From contig NZ_FOUO01000004.1 of NCBI RefSeq assembly GCF_900114895.1, positions 1 through 64,000 of the forward strand: 64,000 nucleotides of DNA, written 5' to 3'. How positions within the stretch are numbered: the stretch's first letter is position 1; each line of letters begins with the position of its first letter. Positions 40,926 to 49,232 of the stretch are shown in pieces. The DNA is from Ectothiorhodospira mobilis. GTDB lineage: Bacteria > Pseudomonadota > Gammaproteobacteria > Ectothiorhodospirales > Ectothiorhodospiraceae. The notes under the pieces were generated by a model. That model was not told the DNA's origin. It saw nothing but the letters and a program-made list of their open reading frames with translations, and ran no database searches. A program made the translations under genes and the position numbers.

Positions 40926-41633
40926 TCACCATGGCAGGGCCTCGCCATCGAAGGACCAGAACCCTCCCGATTGCTGCGGGGTCAGCCCATCCAGGACGTT
41001 CAGCATGCAGGCCACGCTGTAGTGGGGCGTGAACAGGGCCCCCTCGGGAACCCGTCCCTGGAAGGGGCGGGACAGGGGGGTGTCGGTGGTGCCCGGATGC
41101 AGGGCCGCCACCGTCAGCTGGGGATGGGTGCGGCGCAGTTCGATGGAGAGGGTCTTGAGCACCATGTTGAGGGCGGCCTTGGAGGCGCGGTAGCTGTACC
41201 AGCCGCCGATGTGGTTCTCGCCGATGCTCCCCAGGCGTGCCGAGACGGCGGCGAATACCGCCGGCCGGCCGTGGCGCATGCGGGGCGTCAGGTACCGGGC
41301 CAGCAGCAGGGTGGGGAGGGCGTTGCGCTCCATGTTCTTCATGAAGAACGCCGCATCCGCCTGGCGGATGGTCTTCTCCGGCCCATGTTGGGCATCGTGC
41401 AGGAAACCGGCGGCGTTGATCACCCAATCGATGTCCCCGGTCTGTTGCGCCAGGGCCGCCACGGCCCCCTCGTCGCTGGCGTCCAGGGCATGCCAGTGCA
41501 CCTTGGGATGGTCCCAGGCGGGCGGGTGGCGGTGATGAGTGGCGATGATGCGGGTGGTGCTGTCCCGCTGGGCCAGGGCCCGGGTGAAGGCGGCCCCGAT
41601 GCCGCCCGAGGCGCCGATGAGGACGATCTGCAT
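40926..41633 (-). CDS. Short-chain dehydrogenase/reductase (C-factor/CsgA-like)
   Basis: A 235-residue SDR with the nucleotide-binding motif LIGASGGIGAAF, the NAAG-type motif VINAAGFLH and the active-site YSYRASKAALN (Tyr and Lys spaced by three). The architecture with WYSYRASKAALNM and ALHPGTTDTPLSRPF resembles C-factor/YbbO-like short SDRs. Substrate unknown. It is transcribed towards the tRNA terminator. Confidence 0.85.
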   Translation of the reverse strand: MQIVLIGASGGIGAAFTRALAQRDSTTRIIATHHRHPPAWDHPKVHWHALDASDEGAVAALAQQTGDIDWVINAAGFLHDAQHGPEKTIRQADAAFFMKNMERNALPTLLLARYLTPRMRHGRPAVFAAVSARLGSIGENHIGGWYSYRASKAALNMVLKTLSIELRRTHPQLTVAALHPGTTDTPLSRPFQGRVPEGALFTPHYSVACMLNVLDGLTPQQSGGFWSFDGEALPW

Positions 41634-41782
41634 GCGGCTGTTTTCCCTTCCGGTGCGTTGGCGATCGAAGGTCTTGCATGAGGATACCGCATGCGGGGTC
41701 TGCGGCCCATGTCGGGCGAGGCCGGCATCCAGGGTCCAATGGGCCGTGAGGGCCGCAAGGGGACGGCCGCTTCGGGGCGGTT

Positions 41783-42046
41783 TCAGTCGTCCTCCTCGTC
41801 GTCTTCGTCCTCATCCACCGCCCGGGCCGGATGGTAGATCTCCACCCGGTCGCCCTCCTGTACGGGGTGATCGGGTTGGCAGAAGCGGCCGAAGATGCCG
41901 ATCTTCTGGGTGGTCAGGTCCATCTCCGGGAAGCGTTCCAGTAACCCGGAGCGGTGGATGGCCTCCGCGGCGGTGGTGCCCTCCGGCACCTCCACCTGGA
42001 TCCAGGCCTGGCCCCGGGGGCCGCTGTAGGCGATCTCGATGTGCAT
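41783..42046 (-). CDS. rnfH: RnfH-family protein
   Basis: An 87-residue ubiquitin-like (beta-grasp) protein: MHIEIAYSGPRGQAWIQVEVPEGTTAAEAI, then KIGIFGRFCQPDHPVQEGDRVEIYHPA, with a very acidic tail (DEDEDDEEDD). RnfH is found next to Rnf genes of nitrogen-fixing bacteria; its biochemical role is not settled. Last gene of the rnfABCDGEH cluster. Confidence 0.88.
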   Translation of the reverse strand: MHIEIAYSGPRGQAWIQVEVPEGTTAAEAIHRSGLLERFPEMDLTTQKIGIFGRFCQPDHPVQEGDRVEIYHPARAVDEDEDDEEDD

Positions 42047-42094
42047 GCTCCCTCCCGGAACGGTTGTGCATGGGGGGTGTTTCGGGGAGCCGGC

Positions 42095-42793
42095 TCAGGG
42101 GGTGGCCGGAGTCGCCCCTTCGGGGGCCGTATGGGCCGCCAGGCGGGCATCCAGCACGCGTTTCCCCGCCAGGATGAAGCCCAGGGCCAGGAAGGCCCCG
42201 GGGGGCAGGATCATGAGCAGCAGGCCCCGGTAGTCGGGGATCAGGGTCAGCTCCATCCAGGCGAAGCCCTCCCCCAGCAGCAGGCGGGCGTCGGCGAAGA
42301 GGGTGCCCTGGCCGGGGATCTCCCGCACCGCCCCCAGCAACACCAGGATGAGGGTGAAGCCCAGTCCCATGGCCAGTCCGTCCGCCACCGCCCGGTGCAC
42401 CGGCTGGCGCGAGGCGAAGGCCTCGGCGCGGCCGAGGATGGCGCAGTTGGTGACGATCAGGGGGATGAACAGGCCCAGGGCCTTGTGCATCTCGTAGAGG
42501 TAGGCGTGCATCACCAGGTCCACCAGGGTGACCAGGCTGGCGATGAGCAGGATGAAGACGGGGAGGCGCACCTCCGGGGTGATGATGCCGCGAAACAGGG
42601 ACACCAGCAGCCCGGAGGCCACCAGGACGAAAGTGGTGGCCAGGCCCAGACCCAGGCCATTGGTGGCGGTGGAGGTGACCGCCAGCAGGGGGCACAGGGC
42701 CAGCAGCTGGCCCGTGACCACGTTGTTGTCCCAGAGGCCGTCCCGGAACAGGCGGCGGTAGTCCTGCAGCAGGGGGCGGATGGCGAGGTTCAT
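42095..42793 (-). CDS. rnfE: Rnf electron transport complex subunit RnfE
   Basis: A 232-residue membrane subunit with about six helices. Motifs include GLWDNNVVTGQLLALCPLLAVT, LVMHAYLYEMHKALGLFIPLIVTNCAILGRAEAFAS and LGFILAGKR. Rnf couples electron flow between ferredoxin and NAD to ion movement across the membrane; in diazotrophs it is thought to reduce ferredoxin for nitrogenase. Overlaps rnfG by 4 bp. Confidence 0.95.
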   Translation of the reverse strand: MNLAIRPLLQDYRRLFRDGLWDNNVVTGQLLALCPLLAVTSTATNGLGLGLATTFVLVASGLLVSLFRGIITPEVRLPVFILLIASLVTLVDLVMHAYLYEMHKALGLFIPLIVTNCAILGRAEAFASRQPVHRAVADGLAMGLGFTLILVLLGAVREIPGQGTLFADARLLLGEGFAWMELTLIPDYRGLLLMILPPGAFLALGFILAGKRVLDARLAAHTAPEGATPATP

Positions 42794-43548
42794 GCAAGGT
42801 CCTCCCGTACCGATGGGGGGTGGATGGCCGCAGCGCGGGCCTGCCAGACGGGTCCGGCCTGGCCGCTGCCGCCGCCCGGATGCCGTACGGGCGAGGCGGG
42901 CGGTTCCGTCACCGGCCGGTTGGGGGGCGTGTCCGGTTGCAGCAGGCGGTCGCGGTGGTCGTCGAACCAGCGCAACCCGTCGCCAACGGCCTGCACCACG
43001 GCCCGGGGGGTGATGGTGGCGCCGGTGAACTGATCGAAGACCCCGCCATCCTTCTCCACCGCCCATTGCGCCGGGGGTGGGTCCCCCAGGCTGCGGCCGT
43101 CGAAGGAGGTGATCCAGGGGTCGCGTTCCACCTCGATGCGGTCCCCCAGACCGGGGGTCTCCCGGTGTTCCAGGACCCGCACCCCCAGCACCTCGCCTTC
43201 GGGGTCCACGCCCATGAGCAGGTGGATGGGGCCGGCGTAGCCCTGCCCCGTGACCCGGAAGGCCACGCCGGTGATGTGTCCGTCCTCCCGGGCGCGATAG
43301 ACGGTGATAGGACCGTCTTCACTCTCCAGCTCGACGACGTCCTCACCGGGGCGGTTGTCGTGCATCGAGGGGGGCAGCACCTGTTCCAGGGTGCGCCGCA
43401 ATTCCGCCGCCTCCTGATGGGCGATGGGCCCCCGGGTCTGCAGGTCGGCGATCACCAGCACGGCGCTGGCCAGCAGGGCGATGCCCCCCAGCAGGGTGGC
43501 GTGATAGCCCACCCGTTGCCGGTAGCCGGGTTGGGTCAGCGTGGTCAT
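42790..43548 (-). CDS. rnfG: Rnf electron transport complex subunit RnfG
   Basis: A 252-residue subunit with one N-terminal membrane helix (GGIALLASAVLVIADL) and a periplasmic FMN-binding domain. The covalent FMN threonine lies in FTGATITPRAVV. The C-terminal Pro/Arg-rich tail is longer than in E. coli RsxG (206 residues). It starts inside the rnfD stop region (4-bp overlap). Confidence 0.93.
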   Translation of the reverse strand: MTTLTQPGYRQRVGYHATLLGGIALLASAVLVIADLQTRGPIAHQEAAELRRTLEQVLPPSMHDNRPGEDVVELESEDGPITVYRAREDGHITGVAFRVTGQGYAGPIHLLMGVDPEGEVLGVRVLEHRETPGLGDRIEVERDPWITSFDGRSLGDPPPAQWAVEKDGGVFDQFTGATITPRAVVQAVGDGLRWFDDHRDRLLQPDTPPNRPVTEPPASPVRHPGGGSGQAGPVWQARAAAIHPPSVREDLA

Positions 43549-44651
43549 GGGCGTCTCCCGGCACCATCCGGCGCCGTTTCCGGGACGGCAGGCTCCAGGG
43601 GTTGGCCGCGGCGGTTGCGGCCGAAGGCCCGCGGGCGCACATAGTGGTCGATGAGGGGGGTCATGGCGTTCATCAGCAGGATGGCGAAGGCGATCCCCTC
43701 GGGGTATCCGCCCCAAGTGCGGATGACGAACACCAAAAGGCCGCAGCCGGCCCCGAACAGCAGCCGCCCCGCGCGGGTGGCGGGGGAGGTGACCGGGTCC
43801 GTGGCGATGAAGAAGGCCGCCAGCAGCACCCCGCCGGAGATCAGGTGCAGGCCCGGGCCGGCGTGGCGCTCGGGGTCCACCAGCATGAAGGCGGTGGCCA
43901 GCAGGGCCAGGGTGCCCAGGAGGGCCAGGGGGATCTCCCAGCCGATGATCCGGCGGGCCAGGAGCAGCCCCCCACCCGCCAGCAGGAGCAGGGCGGAACC
44001 CTCCCCCAGGCTGGCGGGGACCCAGCCCAGGGTCTGCTGCAGGGGGTCGTAGACCCCGTCCAGGCTCTGGGAGAGCCCCAGATCCTGGCTGAGGCCGGTC
44101 TGGGCCTGGCCCAGGACCGTGGCCCCGGTGAGGGCATCGGGGGTGGGCGCCCCGGCGAAGGTGATGGCCAGCCCCTCCAGGAAACCGGGGACCCCGGCGC
44201 CGGACAGGGGCTGGGGCATCACCCAGGTGGTCATCTCCAGGGGAAAGGAGATGAGCAGCGCCACCCGCGCCAGCATGGCCGGGTTGAACAGGTTCTGCCC
44301 CAGGCCGCCGAAGACATGCTTGCCCACCACCAGGGCGAAGCCTGCCCCCAGCATCCCGATCCACCAGGGGGCCCAGGGGGGCAGGGTCAGGGCCAGGAGC
44401 AGGCCGGTGACCAGGGCCGAGCCGTCGCCGAGGGCGGGGCGCAGGGGCCGCCGGGCCAGCTTAAGGCAAAGGGCCTCGAAGGCCAGGGCCGAGGTCACGG
44501 TGACCAGCAGCAGGTTCAGGGCCGGCCAGCCGAACAGGTACACGCCAAAGGCAGTGGCCGGTGCCAGGGCCAGGGCCACCCAGGTCATGTCCGTGGCGAT
44601 ACCGCCGGGGGCATGGGTGTGGGGGCCGCTGACGGGGGTTGGGGTGGTCAT
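43545..44651 (-). CDS. rnfD: Rnf electron transport complex subunit RnfD
   Basis: A 368-residue membrane subunit, homologous to NqrB, with multiple helices. The covalent FMN threonine is in DALTGATVLGQA. The motifs KHVFGGLGQNLFNPAMLARVALL and AFFIATDPVTSPATRAGRLLFG are characteristic. It lies between rnfC (3-bp gap) and rnfG. Confidence 0.94.
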   Translation of the reverse strand: MTTPTPVSGPHTHAPGGIATDMTWVALALAPATAFGVYLFGWPALNLLLVTVTSALAFEALCLKLARRPLRPALGDGSALVTGLLLALTLPPWAPWWIGMLGAGFALVVGKHVFGGLGQNLFNPAMLARVALLISFPLEMTTWVMPQPLSGAGVPGFLEGLAITFAGAPTPDALTGATVLGQAQTGLSQDLGLSQSLDGVYDPLQQTLGWVPASLGEGSALLLLAGGGLLLARRIIGWEIPLALLGTLALLATAFMLVDPERHAGPGLHLISGGVLLAAFFIATDPVTSPATRAGRLLFGAGCGLLVFVIRTWGGYPEGIAFAILLMNAMTPLIDHYVRPRAFGRNRRGQPLEPAVPETAPDGAGRRP

Positions 44652-44654
44652 GGG

Positions 44655-46148
44655 TCAGGCCTCCGTCTTGTGCTCTTTGCCGGCGGTCTTGCGCTGGCGC
44701 CGGGCGGCCCGCTCCGCCTTGCGCTGCGCCGCCGCCTCGGCCTTGGCCCGGGCCTCCGCCTCCTGGCGCTCCCGGCGGCGTTGCGCCAGGCGGCGGATGC
44801 GCTCCTGGTGCTGGCCCTGCTCGCGCCGGTCCGCCAGCGCCCCTTTGGCATGCTGGAAGTACTGCACCAGGGGCAGGTGGGCGGGACAGACATAGGCGCA
44901 GGCGCCGCAGGCCACGCAGTCGGACAGGCCCCGCGCCGCCGCCCCGTCCAGGTCCCCCGCGCGGATGCGGGCCGCCATCTCCAGGGGGGTGAGGCCGCTG
45001 GGGCAGGCGGCTACGCAGCGGCCGCAGCGAATGCAGGGGCCGGGGTCGGCGCTGCGGGCCTCCGCCGCGGTGAGGGCGATGACGCCGTTGCTGCCCTTGA
45101 CCACGGGCACCCGGGCATGGGGGATCACCTGGCCCATCATGGGGCCGCCCATGAGCAGGCGCGCCGGGGCCGTGGGGGTGCCGCCGCAGTGCTCCAGCAG
45201 GTCCTGCACCCGCGCCCCCAGGGGCACCTCCAGGTTGGCGGGCCGGGCGACGGCGCCGCCGCCCACGGTAACGATGCGTGACACCAGCGGCTGGTGATGA
45301 CGCACGGCCCGGTGCACGGCCCGGGCGGTGGCCACGTTGTGCACCATCACCCCCACGTCGGCACCGAGCTTGCCGGCGGGGATCTCCCGCCCCGTGACCG
45401 CCCGGATGATGTGCCGCTCCGACCCCATGGGGTAGCGGGTGGGCACCGCCACCGCCTGGATGGCATCGGCCACGTAGAGGCGCTCCCGCAGGGCCGCCAG
45501 GGCCTCGGGCTTGTTGTCCTCCACGACGATGAGGGTGCGCTGGGCCCCCAGGGCCTGGCGCAGGATGCGGGCCCCGTCGATGATCTCCCCCGGGTGCTCG
45601 CGCATGAGGCGGTCGTCGCAGCTGAGATAGGGCTCGCACTCGGAACCGTTGAGGATCAGGGTGTCGATGGCATGCCGGGTCCCCAGGTTCAGCTTCACCG
45701 CCGCCGGGAAGGTGGCCCCGCCCATGCCCACCACCCCGGCGGCGGCCACCCGCCGGGCGATCTCCTCCCGGGAGAGGCTCAGGGCATGGTCTGGCTCCGG
45801 CAGGTCCACCCAGCGGTCGTCCCCATCGGGGGCGATCACCAGGGTCAGCACCGGCAGGCCGCTGGGATGCGGCGCCGGATGGGGCTCGATGGCCAGCACC
45901 TGGCCGGAGGTGGAGGCGTGCACCGCCGCGGACACGGCGCCGTCGCCGCTGGCCACCATCTGGCCCTTGAGCACCCGGTCGCCGGGGGCCACCAGCGGCC
46001 GCGCCGGGGCGCCGATATGCTGCTGCACCGGCAGGTAGAGCCGCCGGGGCAGGGGCAGGGGCTCGATGGCCAGGTGCCGGGTGGCCTGCTTGCGCGGCTG
46101 CGGGTGTACGCCGCCGCGGAGACTCGGGGATCGGGGAAAGGACCACAT
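44655..46148 (-). CDS. rnfC: Rnf electron transport complex subunit RnfC
   Basis: A 497-residue peripheral subunit thought to bind NADH. It contains the NADH/FMN-binding glycine region GVVGMGGATFPAAVK and two [4Fe-4S] motifs, CIRCGRCVAACPSGL and CVACGACAYVCPAHLPL. The C-terminal tail from about residue 440 is a highly basic Ala/Arg/Glu coiled coil, shorter than in E. coli RsxC. The start MWSFPRSPSL at 46148 gives a family-typical N-terminus with GGVHPQPRK. Confidence 0.94.
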   Translation of the reverse strand: MWSFPRSPSLRGGVHPQPRKQATRHLAIEPLPLPRRLYLPVQQHIGAPARPLVAPGDRVLKGQMVASGDGAVSAAVHASTSGQVLAIEPHPAPHPSGLPVLTLVIAPDGDDRWVDLPEPDHALSLSREEIARRVAAAGVVGMGGATFPAAVKLNLGTRHAIDTLILNGSECEPYLSCDDRLMREHPGEIIDGARILRQALGAQRTLIVVEDNKPEALAALRERLYVADAIQAVAVPTRYPMGSERHIIRAVTGREIPAGKLGADVGVMVHNVATARAVHRAVRHHQPLVSRIVTVGGGAVARPANLEVPLGARVQDLLEHCGGTPTAPARLLMGGPMMGQVIPHARVPVVKGSNGVIALTAAEARSADPGPCIRCGRCVAACPSGLTPLEMAARIRAGDLDGAAARGLSDCVACGACAYVCPAHLPLVQYFQHAKGALADRREQGQHQERIRRLAQRRRERQEAEARAKAEAAAQRKAERAARRQRKTAGKEHKTEA

Positions 46149-46158
46149 GGACGTCACC

Positions 46159-46689
46159 TCAATGGGTCTCGGGCAGGGGCCAGCGCCAACTCTGCAGGCT
46201 GGGGGCCGGGGGCTGCAGGGTGATGCCCTGCAACGGGCACACCGCCACGCACTGGCCGCAGCCGTTGCAGGCCTCGGGGAAGACGGCGTGCATCTGGCGG
46301 TTGGCGCCGACGATGGCGTCGGTGGGGCAGACCTTGAAACAGCGGGTACAGCCGTTGCAGCGCTCCGGGTCGATATGGGCGAAGACCGGTCCGGTGTCCG
46401 CCTCCAGGGCGGAGAGATCGGCCTGGACATCCAGCTTCTGCGCCAGCTGCCGCGCCAGTTCCCGTCCCCCTGGGGGGCACAGGGTCACCGGGGCCTGGCC
46501 CTGGGCCAGGGCCTGGGCGGCGGCGCTGCAGCCGGGCAGGCCGCACTGGCCGCAGTTGGTCCCCGGCAGCAGGGCCTCGATCTCCCCGGTGATGGGATCC
46601 TCCTCCACCTTCAGATAGCGCCCGGCCATGCCCAGGGCATAGCCCAGGGCGAGTCCCATCAGGGTGAGCACGGGGATGGCGGTATACAT
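46159..46689 (-). CDS. rnfB: Rnf electron transport complex subunit RnfB
   Basis: A 176-residue subunit with an N-terminal membrane helix and three Fe-S sites: CGQCGLPGCSAAAQ (4Fe-4S) and two ferredoxin-like motifs, CNGCTRCFKVCPTDAIVG and CNGCGQCVAVCPLQGI. It probably exchanges electrons with ferredoxin. rnfC begins 10 bp after its stop. Confidence 0.95.
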   Translation of the reverse strand: MYTAIPVLTLMGLALGYALGMAGRYLKVEEDPITGEIEALLPGTNCGQCGLPGCSAAAQALAQGQAPVTLCPPGGRELARQLAQKLDVQADLSALEADTGPVFAHIDPERCNGCTRCFKVCPTDAIVGANRQMHAVFPEACNGCGQCVAVCPLQGITLQPPAPSLQSWRWPLPETH

Positions 46690-46704
46690 GGTCGGATCCT
46701 CCCC

Positions 46705-47286
46705 TTAGGCGAAGTCGAGTCCGGCAAAGCCCAGGAATCCCAGGGACAGGAGGCCGGCGACGATGAAGCCGATGGGCGCCCCGGCGAAGGCGGCCGGCAC
46801 CCGGCTCACCGCCAGGCGTTCCCGCAGGGCGGCGAAGACCACCATCACCAGGGTGAACCCCAGGGCCGAGCCGAAGCCAAAGCCCAGGCTGTGCAGGAAA
46901 CCGTGGCGCTCCTGGACGCTGAGCAGGGCCACGCCCAGCACGGCGCAGTTGGTGGTGATGAGCGGCAGGAAGATCCCCAGCACCCGGTGCAGCGGCGTGC
47001 TCAGGCGGCGGATCACCATCTCGGTGAACTGCACCACCGCCGCGATCACCAGGATGAAGGAGAGGATGCGCAGAAACTCCAGCCCCAGGGGGGCCAGCAC
47101 GGCGTGCTCCAGGACCCAGCCGGCGGCCGAGGCCAGGGTGAGGACGAAGGTGGTGGCCAGGCCCATGCTCAGGGCGGTGTCCAGTTGGTTGGACACCCCC
47201 ATGAAGGGGCATAGCCCCAAAAACTGCACCAGTACCACGTTGTTCACCAGGGCCGCCCCCAGCAACAGCAGCAGGAATTCGGACAC
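46705..47286 (-). CDS. rnfA: Rnf electron transport complex subunit RnfA
   Basis: A 193-residue membrane subunit, exactly the E. coli RsxA length, with six helices. Motifs are [22 protein letters not shown] and [18 protein letters not shown]. The start is a GTG at 47286, preceded by GGGAGG. First gene of the rnf operon, 31 bp downstream of a sigma-54 promoter. Confidence 0.95.
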   Translation of the reverse strand: MSEFLLLLLGAALVNNVVLVQFLGLCPFMGVSNQLDTALSMGLATTFVLTLASAAGWVLEHAVLAPLGLEFLRILSFILVIAAVVQFTEMVIRRLSTPLHRVLGIFLPLITTNCAVLGVALLSVQERHGFLHSLGFGFGSALGFTLVMVVFAALRERLAVSRVPAAFAGAPIGFIVAGLLSLGFLGFAGLDFA

Positions 47287-47316
47287 GCCTTCACCTCCCT
47301 TGGGTTGCTGGGGGAA

Positions 47317-47334
47317 TTGCATCTTGCGTGCCAG
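47317..47334 (-). promoter_or_regulatory. Sigma-54 (RpoN) promoter of rnfABCDGEH
   Basis: On the minus strand the sequence CTGGCACGCAAGATGCAA has the -24 GG and -12 GC exactly 10 bp apart and fits the consensus TGGCAC-N5-TTGC with one change (ATGC). The transcription start would lie about 20 bp before the rnfA GTG. Confidence 0.82.
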
Positions 47335-47382
47335 GAGGTGGCCAAAGGCCCGGATCCCTTGCCCCCGGGGGATGCGCCGCGG

Positions 47383-47403
47383 AATGCACCGGCGCGGTGC
47401 ATT
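47383..47403. repeat. Perfect inverted repeat between rnfA and nifL
   Basis: AATGCACC (47383-47390) and GGTGCATT (47396-47403) are perfect inverse copies around GGCGC. Located between the activator sites and the rnfA promoter, it could be a regulator-binding site or a transcript hairpin. No T-run follows. Confidence 0.6.
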
Positions 47404-47410
47404 GTGGGTC

Positions 47411-47426
47411 TGTATGGATCACGACA
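47411..47426. promoter_or_regulatory. NifA-type upstream activator site (TGT-N10-ACA), rnfA/nifL 1
   Basis: TGT at 47411-47413 and ACA at 47424-47426 with exactly 10 bp between. It lies about 110 bp upstream of the predicted rnfA transcription start, a normal position for NifA. Confidence 0.7.
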
Positions 47427-47449
47427 GGGCGGTGGAATGGGGGCGTGGA

Positions 47450-47465
47450 TGTAGGAAAGCGCACA
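47450..47465. promoter_or_regulatory. NifA-type upstream activator site (TGT-N10-ACA), rnfA/nifL 2
   Basis: TGT at 47450-47452 and ACA at 47463-47465 with 10 bp between, 39 bp from the first site. The motif is symmetric and could serve rnfA and nifL alike. Confidence 0.68.
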
Positions 47466-47550
47466 GGATCGCCCCGCCCATCCCCCGGGCAGGTGTTCAA
47501 ACCCGCCCCGAGGCGCGTCCCCATGGCAGGGGTAGCGGAGTCCCGCCCAA

Positions 47551-47567
47551 AAGGCCTGTTTCTTGCA
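47551..47567 (+). promoter_or_regulatory. Weak sigma-54-like element facing nifL
   Basis: AAGGCCTGTTTCTTGCA has GG and GC 10 bp apart and an intact TTGCA -12 region, but the -24 part reads AGGCCT rather than TGGCAC. It ends 34 bp before the nifL ATG. Confidence 0.4.
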
Positions 47568-47601
47568 AGGGGATTCCCAGAGCCCCTTCAGGTGAAGCCC
47601 C

Positions 47602-49173
47602 ATGCCCCGCAGCGATCCCCCCTTCGGCGCCGCAGATGAGGACGAGTCCCCACCGCAGGCCCCGGGCCGCACCCTGCCGCCGCGGCTGTTCTACGAAGCG
47701 GTGGAGCAATCCTCCATGGCCATCTCCATCACCGATGACCGGGCCCGGATCCTGTACGCCAACCCGGCCTTCACCCGGGTCACCGGGTATCCCGCCGGGG
47801 AGGTCATCGGCCGCAACGAGTCCATCCTCTCCGACCAACACACCCCGGCCCTGGTGTACGAGACCCTCTGGGGGCGTCTGCGCCAACTGCAGCCCTGGAG
47901 CGGGCGCCTGGTGAACCGGCGCCGGGACGGCAGCCGTTATCTGGCGGAGCTGAACATCGCCCCGGTGCTGGATGCCGGGGGCCGGCTCACCCACTACCTG
48001 GGCATGCACCGGGACATCACCGAGATGCACCGCCTGGAACACCAGGTGCGCAATCAGAAGGCCCTCATCGAGTCGGTGGTGGATGCCGAGCCGGTGGCCA
48101 TCGCCCTGCTGGATACCGGCGGGCGGGTGGTGCTGGACAACCAGGAATACAAGAAGCTGGCCGGGGACCTGCGCGCCCGGGAGCCGGCACGGCTGCTGCT
48201 GGAGGGCATCCACGGCCCGGGCGGGGCCGGGGATCTGGCGGCGATGCGGGGGGAAGGCGGATTCAGCGACCGGGAGGTGCGCGTCGACCCCGGTGGCGGG
48301 CGCGGGGCGCGCTGGTTCTCCTGCTCCGGCACCTGGATCACCGAGCAGGACGCCGCGGCGGATGCCTTCTTCGCTCCCCGCCGGGTGGACTATCTCCTGC
48401 TGATGGCCAAGGAGGTGACCACCCTGCGCCGGCGCGAGGAGGAGATGCGGGTCCATGCCCTGCGCGCCCTCACCGCCGAGAGCGAGCGGGTGGAGGGCAT
48501 GCGCGAGACCCTGGAGGCGGCCGCCTACCGTATGCAGGAGCCGGTGAACCTGATCCAGGCCGCGGTGCAGCTGCTGCAGCGGCGCCGGGAGGGCGGCCCG
48601 GATGAGGCCCTGATGCGGGTCCTGAACGATGCCCTGGACTCCGGCCGGCGGGCCCTTGGCACCCTGGAGGCATGCATCCCCGAGCGGCGCGAGGGGCCGG
48701 CGGCGCCGGTGAACCTGAACGCCGTGCTGCGGGAGGTGCTGGGGCTGTTCACCCGCCGCCTGCTGGCGGCCGGGGTGGTGGTGGAATGGGATCCGGCGCC
48801 GGTGCTGCCCCCGGTGCTGGGTCACGAGGAGCCGCTGCGGGGGCTGTTCAAGCAACTCCTGGACAACGCCCTGGATGCCCTGGAATCCGGCGGCGACCGC
48901 CGCGAACTCCACATCCGCACCCGCGCCCGGGACGATGCCGTGCAGGTGGAGATCCGGGATACGGGTCCCGGCATCCCCGAGGCCCTGCGCCTGCGGGTCT
49001 TCGAGCCCTTCTTCAGCACCAAGGGACGCAGCGGCGACGGCGCGGGCATGGGCCTGCCCATGGTGCAGGAGGTGGTGAACCGGCACGCCGGCCTCATCGC
49101 CATCGACCCTGCGCCGCCGCCGGGCTGCTGTGTGCGCCTGCAGTTCCCCGTGCAGCCCACCGCGGCCGGTTGA
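47602..49173 (+). CDS. nifL: Nitrogen fixation regulatory protein NifL
   Basis: A 523-residue flavoprotein that inhibits NifA in response to oxygen and fixed nitrogen. PAS1 (about residues 30-140, with YANPAFTRVTGYPAGEVIGRNESIL) is the FAD domain, and PAS2 follows (about 145-275). A coiled coil leads to a degenerate transmitter helix (YRMQEPVNLIQAAV) and a GHKL domain with N box QLLDNALDAL, G1 DTGPGIPE and G2 GDGAGMGLPMVQ. The position of the usual phospho-His is Tyr309. The length equals A. vinelandii NifL (about 519). nifA follows after 59 bp. Confidence 0.93.
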   Translation: MPRSDPPFGAADEDESPPQAPGRTLPPRLFYEAVEQSSMAISITDDRARILYANPAFTRVTGYPAGEVIGRNESILSDQHTPALVYETLWGRLRQLQPWSGRLVNRRRDGSRYLAELNIAPVLDAGGRLTHYLGMHRDITEMHRLEHQVRNQKALIESVVDAEPVAIALLDTGGRVVLDNQEYKKLAGDLRAREPARLLLEGIHGPGGAGDLAAMRGEGGFSDREVRVDPGGGRGARWFSCSGTWITEQDAAADAFFAPRRVDYLLLMAKEVTTLRRREEEMRVHALRALTAESERVEGMRETLEAAAYRMQEPVNLIQAAVQLLQRRREGGPDEALMRVLNDALDSGRRALGTLEACIPERREGPAAPVNLNAVLREVLGLFTRRLLAAGVVVEWDPAPVLPPVLGHEEPLRGLFKQLLDNALDALESGGDRRELHIRTRARDDAVQVEIRDTGPGIPEALRLRVFEPFFSTKGRSGDGAGMGLPMVQEVVNRHAGLIAIDPAPPPGCCVRLQFPVQPTAAG

Positions 49174-49232
49174 AGCCGGTTGTGCCCGGCAGAATCCCTT
49201 TTCACGGAACCCATGGTGAACCCATCCCAGCG

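Noticed and set aside
45294-47214. Plus-strand open frames opposite rnfA, rnfB and rnfC
   Set aside because: Antisense shadows; the minus-strand genes keep all Fe-S and membrane motifs and overlap in operon fashion.
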